Source: Glandiceps talaboti (lineage: Eukaryota > Hemichordata > Enteropneusta > Spengelidae). From it: a stretch of DNA of 64,000 nucleotides. A model generated the notes under the pieces. The model searched no databases. It was not told the DNA's origin and saw nothing but the letters and a program-made list of their open reading frames with translations. The stretch lies in contig NC_135563.1 in the NCBI RefSeq assembly GCF_964340395.1, positions 10,000,075-10,064,074 of the forward strand, written 5' to 3'. Of this stretch, positions 22,365 to 33,055 are shown one piece after another (position 1 is the first letter of the stretch; each line of letters opens with the position of its first letter). The translations under genes were made by a program, and so were the position numbers.

Positions 22365-22500
22365 CTCATATGCTGCATTATTTAATACATATTAGAGTAT
22401 GACCTTCTACTTAAGTTACTGAGCAATAAAGTTTATCTTAAAGAAATTGAAGAGTGTGTGTGTGGGTGTGTTTGTTTGCAAGCAGTGATCTTTTATGCTT
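22365..22500 (+). repeat. Duplicated segment bearing a poly(A) signal, copy 1
   Basis: Blocks tgctgcattatttaatac, gagcaataaagtttat and gtttgtttgcaa recur in the same order at 23230-23375. Divergence is substantial, so the duplication is old. Confidence 0.6.
22435..22480 (+). terminator. Poly(A) signal with GU-rich downstream element
   Basis: AATAAA at 22435-22440 is followed, after about 14 bases, by a GT-rich stretch (gtgtgtgtgtgggtgtgttt, 22454-22473). This is the expected arrangement of a vertebrate-type cleavage site and the best 3'-end candidate for CCDC125. Confidence 0.55.
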
Positions 22501-23229
22501 CAGATAAATCCCTCAAACTTTGATTACATGCCTCGATACACACATACAATCTTTACGATTGATTCAGATAAGAATATCCGGGATACTTGCAAATTAGGTG
22601 AAGCTTATTTTTAGTTCACCCCAGGCTATTATAATGAGCTCTGCCTTTACACCTATGTTTATGTCTGTAATATGTCATTTCTCTGACAAGCAATAGCTGA
22701 TTTCAATCATACCTGGTGCAGCAGTGACATATGATGAGGGACATAGGCACATCCCTTGTTTCGCAACATGTCCACATTTCATAATATGCACAAAAGAATG
22801 ATGTGGTAAGACAATGCAGATCATGTTGTTGTGCAAGGATGTTGATGTCCAGGCAATGTCAGTAGAGTGCCCATCTAGTTCTCGTGGCTCTGGTGCCTTC
22901 AGCTGTGCCATTCAATCCAAACACACACAAACTAACTGTGTGGTGGTATTAGAGGGGAACAACAAATTGCATTAAAATTATCTATGTGGTGGCAGTGGTG
23001 GGACACCATTGAGTTGGTTCCCTTTTTATTTCTGACAATATTTTAACCCAAATATTTGTCAATGAATATTGGAAAGGGTCATGTTTTAGAGAAAGAAACT
23101 TGAAGAAGGGTCAGTTGCCAGAAATAACCTGGGAAGGCACTCCACATGCTATGTAACAGATGGCCTTATTTTCCCGGGCCTAACCCATAGGCTTCCAAAA
23201 TGCAGATAATTTTCACACAACTGTTTCTG

Positions 23230-23375
23230 TATGCTGCGGTATTTATCAGCTCTGCATTTCATTATTTAATATGTATGAATTATGAATTCCTAATTAAGGC
23301 ATTGAGCAATAAAGTTTATATCCAGGAAAATGAAAATGTTTGTTTGCAAAGAAGTGACCTCTTTTACAGCTTAGT
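23230..23375 (+). repeat. Duplicated segment bearing a poly(A) signal, copy 2
   Basis: Contains catttcattatttaatatg, gagcaataaagtttat (AATAAA at 23308) and gtttgtttgcaaagaagtga, the counterparts of 22365-22500. The GT-rich element of copy 1 is shorter here. Confidence 0.6.
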
Positions 23376-23504
23376 GTAAAGCCTTAGATAGTGTAACATG
23401 TTGTTCATACTCGACTATTTCACTGTCAATACATTACTACTTTCCTGGGAGCTATTGTCAATTGCTTTACAATAACAATAAACAGTCGACAACACGTTTA
23501 ACGG

Positions 23505-23760
23505 AAGTTCCCTGGCAAGGCCGATACGTCATTTCCGCCCAAGTTCAGATGACGCCAACCCTGAATGACACATTTTATCTCGTTAACATCCAAATTTTTA
23601 TGAAAAATTATGAATTCACAATTTATCCTTCCCCTTGCCTGGGAAAGCCCATACGTCACTTCCGCATAAGTTTTGATCGATGCCAGCCCTGTAGTGATTA
23701 GTGAAAGAGAATTAAAGAAATGCATTTTATTTTGTTTAACATCCAAGTTTTAATTATACA
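23505..23760 (+). repeat. Imperfect tandem duplication, ~130-150 bp unit
   Basis: Two copies share ccatacgtcacttccgc / gatacgtcatttccgccc, then 'gatg-c-agccct' and 'gtttaacatccaagtttt' / 'cgttaacatccaaattttt'. The first anchor pair is 127 bp apart and the second about 153 bp, so the second copy gained sequence. Confidence 0.65.
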
Positions 23761-25119
23761 TAGTAAATTCAAAAGGTCTCCCTTCCCTTTTACGTTGGCG
23801 TATCCAATCTTTTCATCGTCTTTCTTGTGCTAACAATATTCTACTTTTAGTGGAGATGGGGATAAAAAGATTTGATAACATCGCATGATTGCAGGCGTGA
23901 TGAACACTATTACCTCAAGGCATTGACAACGAAGTTTCCTTATAACAATGTACTAAACAGGAATATCGCACAGGATTTGGTTAATTCCTAGTGGAAGAAT
24001 TGTGAACTAGACTTCAAGCATACAAATAATTGGAACGTACATAGTTAATGAAGACAACGAGGTTTTGAATGAAGCAAGAATTATTGTGAACATATCATAC
24101 CTGGGCTACTATACTCCCACGAGATCTGACCGTTAGACGTACATTTATTAAGCGAGATCGCCAAATGATATCTGAGCATTTCACAGGCTTCTTGCCATTC
24201 TCTGTTTGAATAAAGTAACTTTGTAAAAACACAGATGTTTTCTCGTGTCTGAACACCAAATGATTACCTGGGGAGTGAATGATTACGAAATAGTCGGATG
24301 AACGTGAAGGCCTAGCCGTATAACTGGGAAAGTAAAAAAAAGGTGAAAAATAACAATTGTACTTTCATAAACTAACACATGAATTACACATTCAAAAACA
24401 TGTGAAGATTTATCAATCATGAGACTAAAATATCCCCGAAGGGCTAGGACTGGTGCATGCCGTTCTTCGTTGTTTCATTGTACATTGTACTGTAACAATT
24501 ACATACTATTTAGGCTATCATTTCATATTATCCTGTTTCCTATATTGTCACAATAATTTTACATTATGCAAATTTATGTTAATTTTCCTTTTTGCTTTAC
24601 ATTGTTATTTAGACATTTACATTTATTTTTACCATGGTGTTACAATATGTCTCTCATTTAATGCATTATTTGTGTTACTATTTTCATATTATGAAATTAT
24701 ACATACGTATTATGGTAGATTTATCTCCCTTGGTAATAAGATCATATTCATATCTTAATTGACGATATGACATGCATCTAGCATTTGAAATCAAACTAAC
24801 TTTACATTACCAAACAATTTTATATTTAAAGTTCACTGGATTGGACAAACCTAATCCACATACCTACTTAATCTAGACCTGACCTCTAGGCACGTGCAAT
24901 TTGCTAATTGAACGTCAGACGTTTCTATGGAGATATATCATATTATATGATATTAGGTAGGTTCATATGGTTTACTACATTTTCTACTCTGTGTATAATA
25001 GATTGGGATATTTAGAAAGCCCATTAATAAAATTATCTGTGACATATAACATTCACAATATAATTGTCTCAACTGTCCATTATCTTAAAAATTACAATAC
25101 TTTGAATTGAACTGATGAA

Positions 25120-25320
25120 CTGAACTGTTGAACGGAACGGAATGGAACCGAACTGAAACGAACAGAATGGAACCCAACCCAACCCAACCTAAACCAAAAC
25201 AAATTAAAATAAACTGAAGTAAAGTAGAATAAAGTAAAGTAATGTAAATTAAAGTAAAAAGTAAACTAAATTAAAGTAAAGAAAACGAAACAAAGCAAAA
25301 CGAAACAAACAAACGAGTCG
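25120..25320 (+). repeat. Degenerate five-base periodic tract
   Basis: Units drift from gaact/ggaac through aaccc to aagta, aagtt and gaaac over 200 bp while holding a roughly five-base rhythm. It looks like an old pentanucleotide array in decay. Confidence 0.75.
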
Positions 25321-25947
25321 CAACAACACGGTCCCAACAACACGGCACAAATCTGTTTAGTTGAATATGTACACTGTTAAACGTCTAATGACCACAATAA
25401 TATACATACTGACAGTCTTACCTTACAGCAAGCAAAATGACATACAAGCAGTAAAATGTGTTAAAATGTGCATTGCTCTGTCTTCACACAGCATATGGCA
25501 TATCACTCTCTTCTCACATGGGAGCATACTTAGATGCTTTAATAGGATCATTTTCCTCTGAGACCGACGTTAAAAGGTAATATGTCGATCTAATGAGACT
25601 AATAATGCACCGGCTGTTAACACTTCAATGTGATGGATAAACCAGTAGATGTGTTAGTTGATGTGGTCTCTTTCCGCGTTTGTTGATTGATAAACCTGGA
25701 TCGGTTATGTATGATCTGTCCATCAGATATTCGTGCGTGCATCAGTTAAAAGATAACTTTGTGTTTGTATTAGTATCTAAGTTAAATGTCAGATATAATA
25801 CATAAATCCTATATTTGTTGAAATCAACGTTTACAGAAACACAAATGATACTAATTTTCTGAGAATTTATTATGATAACATACTTGGAGTCAGTAGTACT
25901 GTTTATTATGTAGGCTCATTTGAGAAATTATAGCATTGTTACTGCAT

Positions 25948-26066
25948 AATATTGTATTGTATAATATTGTATTGTATAATATTGTATTGTATTGTATTGT
26001 ATATTGTGTTGTGTTGTATTGTATTATATTGCATTGCATTGTATTGCATTGTATTGTATTGTATGA
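25948..26066 (+). repeat. (TTGTA)n / (TTGCA)n pentanucleotide array
   Basis: About 24 five-base units, mainly attgt and attgc, with a few interspersed ataat units. Confidence 0.92.
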
Positions 26067-26205
26067 CATAATTTATATTTGTTTGCATCGAATTGTACGA
26101 AACTGCGAATTTATAGTTGTAGTGTGTAATAATGGCCGAAATATCAACTTTAGAATGTATGCAACATTAAAACTGTTTATGTTGTGCCGTGTGTATGAGT
26201 GTTTG

Positions 26206-26265
26206 TGTATGTATGTATGTATGTATGTATGTATGTATGTATGTATGTTTATATGTGTGTGCGTG

Positions 26266-26310
<45 letters not shown>
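26206..26310 (+). repeat. (TATG)n then (TG)n compound microsatellite
   Basis: About ten TATG units (26207-26247), a short spacer, then about twenty TG units. The long reading frame across it is an artefact. Confidence 0.95.
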
Positions 26311-26659
26311 AAGCTCACATGTACACTACTAAGCCTTGCAAAACGACTTACAATACCCTTTCATTTCATTTCTAATTTTCAGCGTCAGTCATTTGACAGT
26401 TTTGAAGCAATATGTGCTGGTTATAATTGCGTGTTGCTAAAATCAACATGATGTATTAAACTGGGGTAATCGATTCTATGTGAACTCTAACAACAATAAA
26501 CGTATAATATCAAAGTTCTGAAATAACAAAAAATATACCGTTGGTCAGTGATCCATGAAAACATAAATTTATTATTTAAAACTTGAAAAACACATACATC
26601 CAAAGGAACGAAAATATAAAGATGAAACATGGCACACATCATATTCACTACATGTACTT

Positions 26660-26665
26660 GCTTTT

Positions 26666-26728
<63 letters not shown>

Positions 26729-26768
26729 GTCTGTCTGTCTGTCGTCTTTTCTTTCTTTCTTTCTTTCT
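26660..26768 (+). repeat. (CTTT)n / (CTGT)n microsatellite
   Basis: About 25 TTTC units with a short TCTG block near 26728. One strand is wholly pyrimidine over about 65 bases. Confidence 0.95.
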
Positions 26769-26925
26769 CAAACCATAAATATTCATTTTAAAATATTAAG
26801 AAACATTTATTAGAAAATATATGGCAAGACATCGAGGTTTAAATCGGTAACTTGAATTTTTATGACATGATTCGTTAAGTTTCGATTCTTTTAAAAATTA
26901 TTCGGCAAGATTCAGATTGTTTTAC

Positions 26926-26931
26926 TTTATT
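26926..26931 (-). terminator. Candidate poly(A) signal of the receptor gene
   Basis: tttatt on the + strand gives AATAAA on the - strand, 200 bp after the receptor stop codon. It is the closest canonical hexamer seen downstream. No clear GU-rich element follows. Confidence 0.4.
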
Positions 26932-27131
26932 GCCGGGTATCAGTGTTAAATCAGTGTTAGCTAAGGAAATACATCGAGTTGTATTTCCTAATAATACCAC
27001 GCTTGACCGTGATCATTATACCACGTCATCCTCGTCTCTTAATTTCGTACATACGTTTCCGATTCCATTCATACGACAACCAGGTCACATTGGCCGGTTG
27101 TCAGGGGATACGGGGTATTATGCATTCGATG

Positions 27132-27635
27132 TTATGAGCGTGATGAGTCTACTGTTGAAAGGTGTGCGATCATAGGAGACACCCTGTTCCCTGCTGCAGC
27201 CACGTAGGCGTTAATTGTCGTTCCTGCCGCTATAGTGTGATCATCTTTTACGAAGTAAACAGCATAGAGTTTAGGAACGTACAGGCAAATTAAAGTAACC
27301 GACGAATTTAGAAGTGTGGCAAGAGAGATTATTGCGACTTTGAACGATGAGTTGTCAATAGTGAGGTAGGTAGGGATGAAAGCCAACCAAATGACCAGGG
27401 TTGTGTAGACACTGAGAGAGATAAATCGAGATTCGTTGTAGTTGTCTGGTACTTTGCGGGTCTTGAAGGCAAACCAGCAACACAGGGTAATGAGGAGTAG
27501 ATTATAGGTGACAGACGTGATAACTTCTGGCGCTTTGATGTTACAACTCAGTTCCACTCTTTTTTCCTTGGTTAGGGGTGATACCAATCGGGCAGCTGGA
27601 TGAACAACCATTGCAAACCCACCGCTAATCAGCAA
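27132..27635 (-). CDS. mGluR-like receptor exon 2 (TM5 to C-terminus)
   Basis: 167 codons and TAA at 27134-27132. It begins LLISGGFAMVVHPAARL, completing TM5, then covers TM6 and TM7: LLLITLCCWFAFKTRKVPDN, NESRFISLSVYTTLVIWLA and ICLYVPKLYAVYF. The C-terminal tail after TM7 is only about 40 residues and lacks a Homer-type PPxxF motif. It ends STVDSSRS, not an obvious PDZ ligand. Confidence 0.9.
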   Translation of the reverse strand: MLISGGFAMVVHPAARLVSPLTKEKRVELSCNIKAPEVITSVTYNLLLITLCCWFAFKTRKVPDNYNESRFISLSVYTTLVIWLAFIPTYLTIDNSSFKVAIISLATLLNSSVTLICLYVPKLYAVYFVKDDHTIAAGTTINAYVAAAGNRVSPMIAHLSTVDSSRS

Positions 27636-28135
27636 CTGAAAGATCAAGCCCATGAGAAATAAATTTACAAATATGTGTTGGTTTGCCTTTTTTATTTTAC
27701 TTTAAAATTTGTGTATGGGTTCATTAGTTGTGTCATTAAGCATTTGTTTTACATGTATCAATCAGTTCGATGATCAGGTTTCCTTGGGTTGTGTAGTAAG
27801 TTCCTTAACGATTCGTTTGACGGAACATTTGTGTGTGTGGTGTGGTGTGGTGTGTGTGGTTTGTGTGTGTGTGTGTGTGTGTGTGTGAGTGTGTGTGAGT
27901 GTGTGTGTGCGTGCGCGCCCGTCAGTGTGTGTGTATGTATGTATGTATGTATGTATGTATGTATGTATGTATGTATGTATGTATGTATGTATGTATGTGT
28001 ATGTGTGTATGTATGTGTGTATGTGTGCATGTTTGCATGTGTGCATGTGTGTATGTATGTATGTATGTATGTATGTATGTATGTATGTATGTATGTATGT
28101 GTATGCCTGCCAGCCTGCCTGCCTGCCTGTCTGCC

Positions 28136-28188
<53 letters not shown>

Positions 28189-29677
28189 GGTTGTTTGGAG
28201 GTATACAGTGGCGGTGGCGCTATTTACTGTGTATATCTGCGCAATACATCAAACTCTTAACCAAATGTTATGAAACTATACCCTTAACATATATGCATTG
28301 TGTCTAATGGGGATTTATTGTTAAGGAAAAACATACGGAAAGACATATCTGAACTCTGAAACGAAAGTAATAAATAATGGAATGTATATTTTCGCAGGAT
28401 TATGGATTATACAAAGCATATAACACATTATTTTTTTTTTTACAATTATTGGTTTTGAAATACCACTCAATACATTAAGATATTGCTTTACATACATAAC
28501 TAGAGTGGAAAAACATGTCCAAACTTCAAGCGATGTATAGAGTCAATGCATATGCTACGATGTATCTGTTTCTCTATGTTGATCTTTGAGTCTATAAATG
28601 TATAATCAATTTTGTTCGAAAGTAATATATGAATGCAACGTTGGATTTCGTAAGTGTATAGAAAGTGTATAGTATTTAAATCCATTCATAGGCTTGGACC
28701 AATTTATCTTTCTTACATGATCAAACTATATGTTCCACATCGTAATTTAAGGTCAGTTGATCAGTTCAAACTCTGCCCCATTCGATCACGTACTAAGACA
28801 TATGGTGATCGTGCTTTTAGTGTTGCTGCTCCCACTCTCTGGAATAATTAATCTCCCACTCAACATCCGTCAGTCACCTAACTTATCTGCTTTAAAACTT
28901 TACTTTTTAAAACTGCTTTTAACTGATTTGTATTGTATGATTTGCTTTCAGCGTCTTTGATCACATTTTTTGTGGATACTGACGCTTTATAAATAAATTA
29001 TTATTATTATTATTAATAGTCTAGACAAGTATGTAATGAAGGCACAACTGAGTGCCAATCATCAGTGCGTTAGCGTCAATTGTGGCGTTTTCTCAGTTTC
29101 TAGAATCCTAAAGAAAGCTACCGATCTCCTCTGTTCGTCAATGTCAAAATAGTCAGGTTTTCTAATCTTGTTACCCTAAAATAATTGGGAAACAGCCCGT
29201 TTTTGTATTGTGCAAAATTATGCCTCCAACATGAGTGTGAGGACTAGATATGACACACACATGCTAAAAACATTCACATCATCTAAGTGTCACAAATACC
29301 GTCCCTGGATGTCTTCATGAATTCAGCAAGTTACACAAATTGTCACATTTAAAAAAAATGGATGTCAGACCACATATAGAATAAATATTCACATTAAAAA
29401 AAACACCGGATGTCCGACCACAGATATTATAGAATACAACGTTAACATCCATGAAGAAAATAGGAAAAGCTCTGGTGACCAACATACATGGAGAATATCT
29501 GAGAGAAATTTCAGACAGACCACTACATATTTTATTATGTGAACAAATGGATTATTTAGGTATTGAACGTAGGCATATCAAATGACATGCAACAGATGCG
29601 TCAACACCTTCTGTATGGTCTAATACCATAAATCTTTAACATGGGGTATTGCATATATAAAATGAATGTATACTAAG

Positions 29678-29733
<56 letters not shown>

Positions 29734-29786
29734 CTCGGTGAGTATCAATCTGCTAAGACAGTGCTCTATACCGCAGTGGCAGAGCG

Positions 29787-29823
<37 letters not shown>

Positions 29824-30019
29824 TAGTTATAGTTATATGAATACGAGAGATGTCAGCATGTTACAATGAATTTGGCCTCTACTAGACAAACAGTCAAATC
29901 CGAACACTGTTTTGATGTTATGCTATTCCATTATATAGCATTCAGATATATAGTCGGGTTGTTACCTGCTGTATATCGTCCTTGATAAAGAATTTTGATT
30001 CGAGACGTCGGATTGTATT

Positions 30020-30094
<75 letters not shown>

Positions 30095-32573
30095 TTCATT
30101 TATTTATTTATTTATTTATTCGTATTGTAAAATTCGTTTCTTACGCATTTCCAAATATTAACTCAGTCCCTTATAGTTAAGTCCCAAAACCAATGCCTTG
30201 ACCTACAAATGTTTCCATAAATCAATCACAATTAATATCATATATTGACAATTTATTTTTGAAGGTGTTAATTGTTTTTTTTTTTTTTTTTGTTTTTTTA
30301 TTATGTTTTATTGTATTCAAAAGAAAGTGACAAAACAGACAACACAGAGCACAAAAAAGAAAGGTGTTAATTGTTGATGCTTTCAGCTTTATGCAGTTTG
30401 CATGGCAAAAATATACATCTCCTATTTAAAACATGAATACCACAATCATAATCACCCCCTCCTCCCCCCACACACAACACACAACTACGGAAATTCTTGC
30501 CATACATACCTGGATTGCGATAATGACTGTCGTTATGACAACCTGTGAAGTAGCCCCAGTCATACGTGGTCGTTTGGTAGACTTCTTACCTGCTGTAAAG
30601 ATTCTATAAATACGGATTACTTTGGTTAACATGGGTCCGTATGTCATGGTAAAACACAGCATAAGTGCGAGTCGTACTACAATACACGTTGCTAGTGTGG
30701 GCTTGGCTACGAATATAAACACCATAATGTAGGAAAATGTAACACCAAATAACATGATAAAACTTAGTTCACGACTTGATGCTTTGATCAGTGGTTTATC
30801 ACGGTATTGGATGTAGCCAGCGAGGGTGATGATGGATCCTGCCAACCCAACGAAAGAGACTGCTAATACGGTGACAGCTATCGGGTCATTCCACTGGATG
30901 TATGTCGGTGGAATGGGTTCACAGGCTGTAAAGTTTTCATCAGGCCAAAATAGTGGATGACATGCTTCACATTTTGAGTTATTCATGATCGGGATTTCGT
31001 TATCTCTGCATTGAAAACAGTCCCAGCAGCAGGTATCACCGTGCGGTATCATGATATGGCCAACAGAGCAAGGGTCACTGCATACCGACTCTGGTACCAC
31101 ATCGCCGTTATCTGAGACTGCCCACACTACAAGACCATCGTTCATCGTAAGTTTATCTTCAGCCAATGCGTCCCATAGCGCCACGGGAACTTTTGTATAC
31201 TTTCCATCGACAAACTGCAAATTTTTGACAACGTATTTTCCCATTAGATCTCCGTTTTCGTCGAATTGGACGAGTCCGCGTGTTCCATAGAAACTTGTAT
31301 TACGCAGAATTTGAAGAAGATTGTTACCATCAGCGTTTTTGAAAGCTGTGCAGTCACCGCTGGTAGTATTGCAGAGCTGTTTCCGAAGTTCTTCTAGAGC
31401 GTAGCTGTAAATATACACGGCATCTATTACGGCTGAAATACTCATACGTGCAGAAAATCCGTCGGCGTTTTCAACTTTACATCTCTCGTCCTCGGCACTA
31501 CTACAGTTTAGATATTCATTCCAGTACTCAAGAAACCATGGATTGGCGGTGGAACTTTGAGGATTGAGAGTTCTGAAGTATTGTTCATAACCCGAAGAGT
31601 TCGTATTGTACAGTTCAACGAAAAACCCACCTAAAGCAACACGTTCGTTATCGTGCGCTCGCAGGTTGTATCCCCAGCCGTCACTGGCTATCCAAATAAA
31701 TTTGTCCGTGGCATTGGCTCTCTTAACTGCATCTAAAACGCGATTTGCCATGTAAGTGACGGCAAACATTATTACAACCTTCGCTTTTGGGTATTGCAAT
31801 AATGTGGCCACGATGCGATCAATTTGGGCATTTGTTGAAAATCGAGAAACCTCTTGCGACGACGCGATGCAGATGCCGTACATATTGGTCTGTCGCTTAA
31901 GTTCTTTTTCACCATTCCTTCCATACGACTCGTCGGTATTGACTATAGAGACATACTTCCATCCGAAATGTCGGACAACGTCGATCATGGTGCTAACCTG
32001 TAGGCGATCGGGTGGAACGGCACGAAAGTAGAACGGGAAGGCGTTTTTGTCAGATAGCTCGTCACTCGTTGCCATGTATGTTATCTGTGGTACATGGTTC
32101 AAACCAAAGACACGACTCACAGCTGCACTAACAGAACTCCGTCTCGGACCGACAACGCCTTTTAATTTGTGCTCTCTAGTTTCGGCGCACCCCGTTTCAT
32201 TACGTAGTATCTCCATCGTAGCTGCCAAAGTTACGTCCTCGGACACACAGCTATCATAAATTTCGAAGCCGATAGTGACATTGGGCAAAATGTCGTCTCT
32301 CGCGTTGACTTCCTTAATCGTGTAAACCATTGCTTCAACTCTGTGTAATGCTGCTATCGAATCTAGCCTAACGCATTGCCTGTTAGAATCAAATATATGT
32401 AAATTGAGAAGTCCACCTAAAATAATGTCCCCATCGTTGGCATACTTCAAATGGGTCAACTCAGGAACGTGATTACTGGAAACCATTAAAAGCATCGCGA
32501 GGAAAATAGACAAACAAAATACCGATTTTTGAAAGCCTTGAACGAACAGAACACCTTGCATCGATTGCATCAT
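27132..32573 (-). CDS. Metabotropic glutamate receptor-like class C GPCR, two coding exons
   Basis: CDS is join(32573-30510, 27635-27132), 855 codons. Exon 1 ends CAG then gtatgt; exon 2 follows ctttcag; both are phase 0. Order: signal peptide (FCLSIFLAMLLMV), Venus-flytrap domain, CRD with nine Cys (CSDPC...TCCWDCFQC...KCEAC...C), then 7TM. Counterparts of mGluR ligand residues are present: Arg of HRVEAM, Ser of GPRRSSV, Thr of YMATS, Tyr of SYGRNG and Asp of ASDGW. The Lys that holds the distal carboxylate in mGluRs appears replaced. The helices carry SSREL, AKPT and NESRFISLSVYTTLVIWLAF, all mGluR hallmarks. It would act as a dimeric plasma-membrane receptor for an amino-acid-like ligand through G proteins. 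Family is secure; subtype and ligand are not. Confidence 0.92.
27826..28192 (+). repeat. Compound (TG)n / (TATG)n / (CTGC)n / (CTGT)n microsatellite
   Basis: More than 360 bp: TG-rich, two TATG arrays (about 27935-28000 and 28048-28100), then CTGC changing to (CTGT)n up to 28192. It lies in the receptor intron. Frames on both strands are open because the units contain no stop. Confidence 0.96.
28690..29016 (+). mobile_element. 3' end of a CR1/L2-type non-LTR retrotransposon, truncated
   Basis: Translation gives LGPIYLSYMIKLYVPHRNLR and RSRTKTYGDRAFSVAAPTLW, then after a frameshift near 28845, LPLNIRQSPNLSALKLYFLK. That is the typical C-terminus after the reverse transcriptase of CR1/L2/Crack-like LINEs. 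The tail 'gacgctttataaataaatta' with a following (TTA)n is the matching 3' end. The upstream ORF is absent, so it is a dead 5'-truncated copy lying antisense in the receptor intron. Confidence 0.85.
29680..29819 (+). repeat. (TA)n microsatellite with embedded 59-bp core
   Basis: (TA)n, then aactcggtgagtatcaatct and the rest of the core (29732-29790), then (TA)n again. The first 39 bases of the core recur with one mismatch at 58328-58366, also flanked by (TA)n. Confidence 0.9.
30014..30120 (+). repeat. (ATTT)n microsatellite
   Basis: About 26 TTTA units, one interrupted by C, in the receptor intron. Confidence 0.97.
30275..30301 (+). repeat. Poly(T) run
   Basis: About 25 T with a single G interruption, close to the receptor exon 1 donor. 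Read on the - strand it is a poly(A) tract. Confidence 0.9.
30510..32573 (-). CDS. mGluR-like receptor exon 1 (ectodomain to TM5)
   Basis: 688 codons. The frame stays open upstream to about 32675, but the codon at 32663 is GTG (not ATG) and the first in-frame ATGs are at 32573 and 32570. The ATG at 32573 has G at -3 and sits just before a hydrophobic signal segment, so it is chosen. Potential N-glycosylation sites are common (NVT, NET, NAT, NSS, NTS, NCS, NTT, NFT), which fits an extracellular domain. It ends with VVITTVIIAIQ, inside TM5. Confidence 0.92.
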
Positions 32574-32656
32574 CTCCGCTCGTTGTATGTTATGCCCATC
32601 TACGTACGTACGTTCGTTATTCAGCGGGAGCAGCCTCTCAGGTATAACATGAGCAT
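32570..32656 (-). promoter_or_regulatory. Two upstream ORFs, the second overlapping the receptor start
   Basis: In the presumed leader, ATG at 32656 opens an 11-codon uORF ending at 32621. ATG at 32599 opens a 9-codon uORF whose TGA (32572-32570) overlaps the receptor ATG as ATGA. This holds only if the leader is unspliced and transcription starts upstream of 32656. Confidence 0.4.
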
Positions 32657-33055
32657 GGTGCACTTTATCTTGTCATTTCTTGATTGGTTTTTATCCGATT
32701 ACCCAGGCTCTCTGTTTCAGTGAGTGTTTTCATATTAATACACCAGCCTCAAATAGATATCTAGTGCAACCAATGATCTCTCAAAGCTATTGTGGATGGC
32801 GTCGCCAGTGAAATATCATATTTCAAAACAGATCCGTACAGTGAAGACGTCGACAATAGAATGACTAGGTTGTTGGCGGCAGGAACTTCAAAGTTCTTCT
32901 GAAATCCAACGGTGATGAAGGGAACTTTAGTTCTACCCATACTTTTATTTCATTCCTTTTCTTGCCTGGTCCATAGAGTCACCACGCTATATGTATAATC
33001 TGCAAGACAAGGAGAAATTTACTTGATTGTTCTGTGACAGGTGTCGCCTCCCTTA

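Larger units (their letters stand above)
17048..22460 (+). other. CCDC125: Probable long 3' UTR of CCDC125
   Basis: From the stop codon to the poly(A) signal at 22435 there is no coding sequence and, unlike the rest of the window, almost no long microsatellite. Lower repeat density fits transcribed UTR. A shorter 3' end is possible: the region has many A-rich stretches. The 5.4-kb length is inference from the strength of the downstream signal. Confidence 0.45.
22481..26925. other. Intergenic DNA between CCDC125 and the receptor
   Basis: The stretch separates two convergent genes. It contains the poly(A)-segment copy 2, a ~130-bp tandem duplication near 23.5-23.75 kb and several pentanucleotide and tetranucleotide arrays. 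No gene recognised. Confidence 0.6.
27636..30509 (-). other. Receptor intron, 2.9 kb
   Basis: GT-AG on the - strand. It holds the compound TG/TATG/CTGT array, the LINE 3' end at about 28.7-29.0 kb, a (TA)n-embedded core and an (ATTT)n array. No additional exon was seen. Confidence 0.85.

Noticed and set aside
26930-27175. 81-codon + strand frame overlapping the receptor 3' end
   Set aside because: Shadow of the receptor exon and its downstream sequence; no start context or similarity.
31051-32259. Several + strand frames inside receptor exon 1
   Set aside because: Antisense shadows of a strongly supported coding exon.
30426-32663. Receptor frame taken as 745 codons from 32663 through 30426
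   Set aside because: The codon at 32663 is GTG, not ATG, and the last 28 codons lie past a consensus donor at 30509 with no receptor similarity. The supported exon is 32573-30510.
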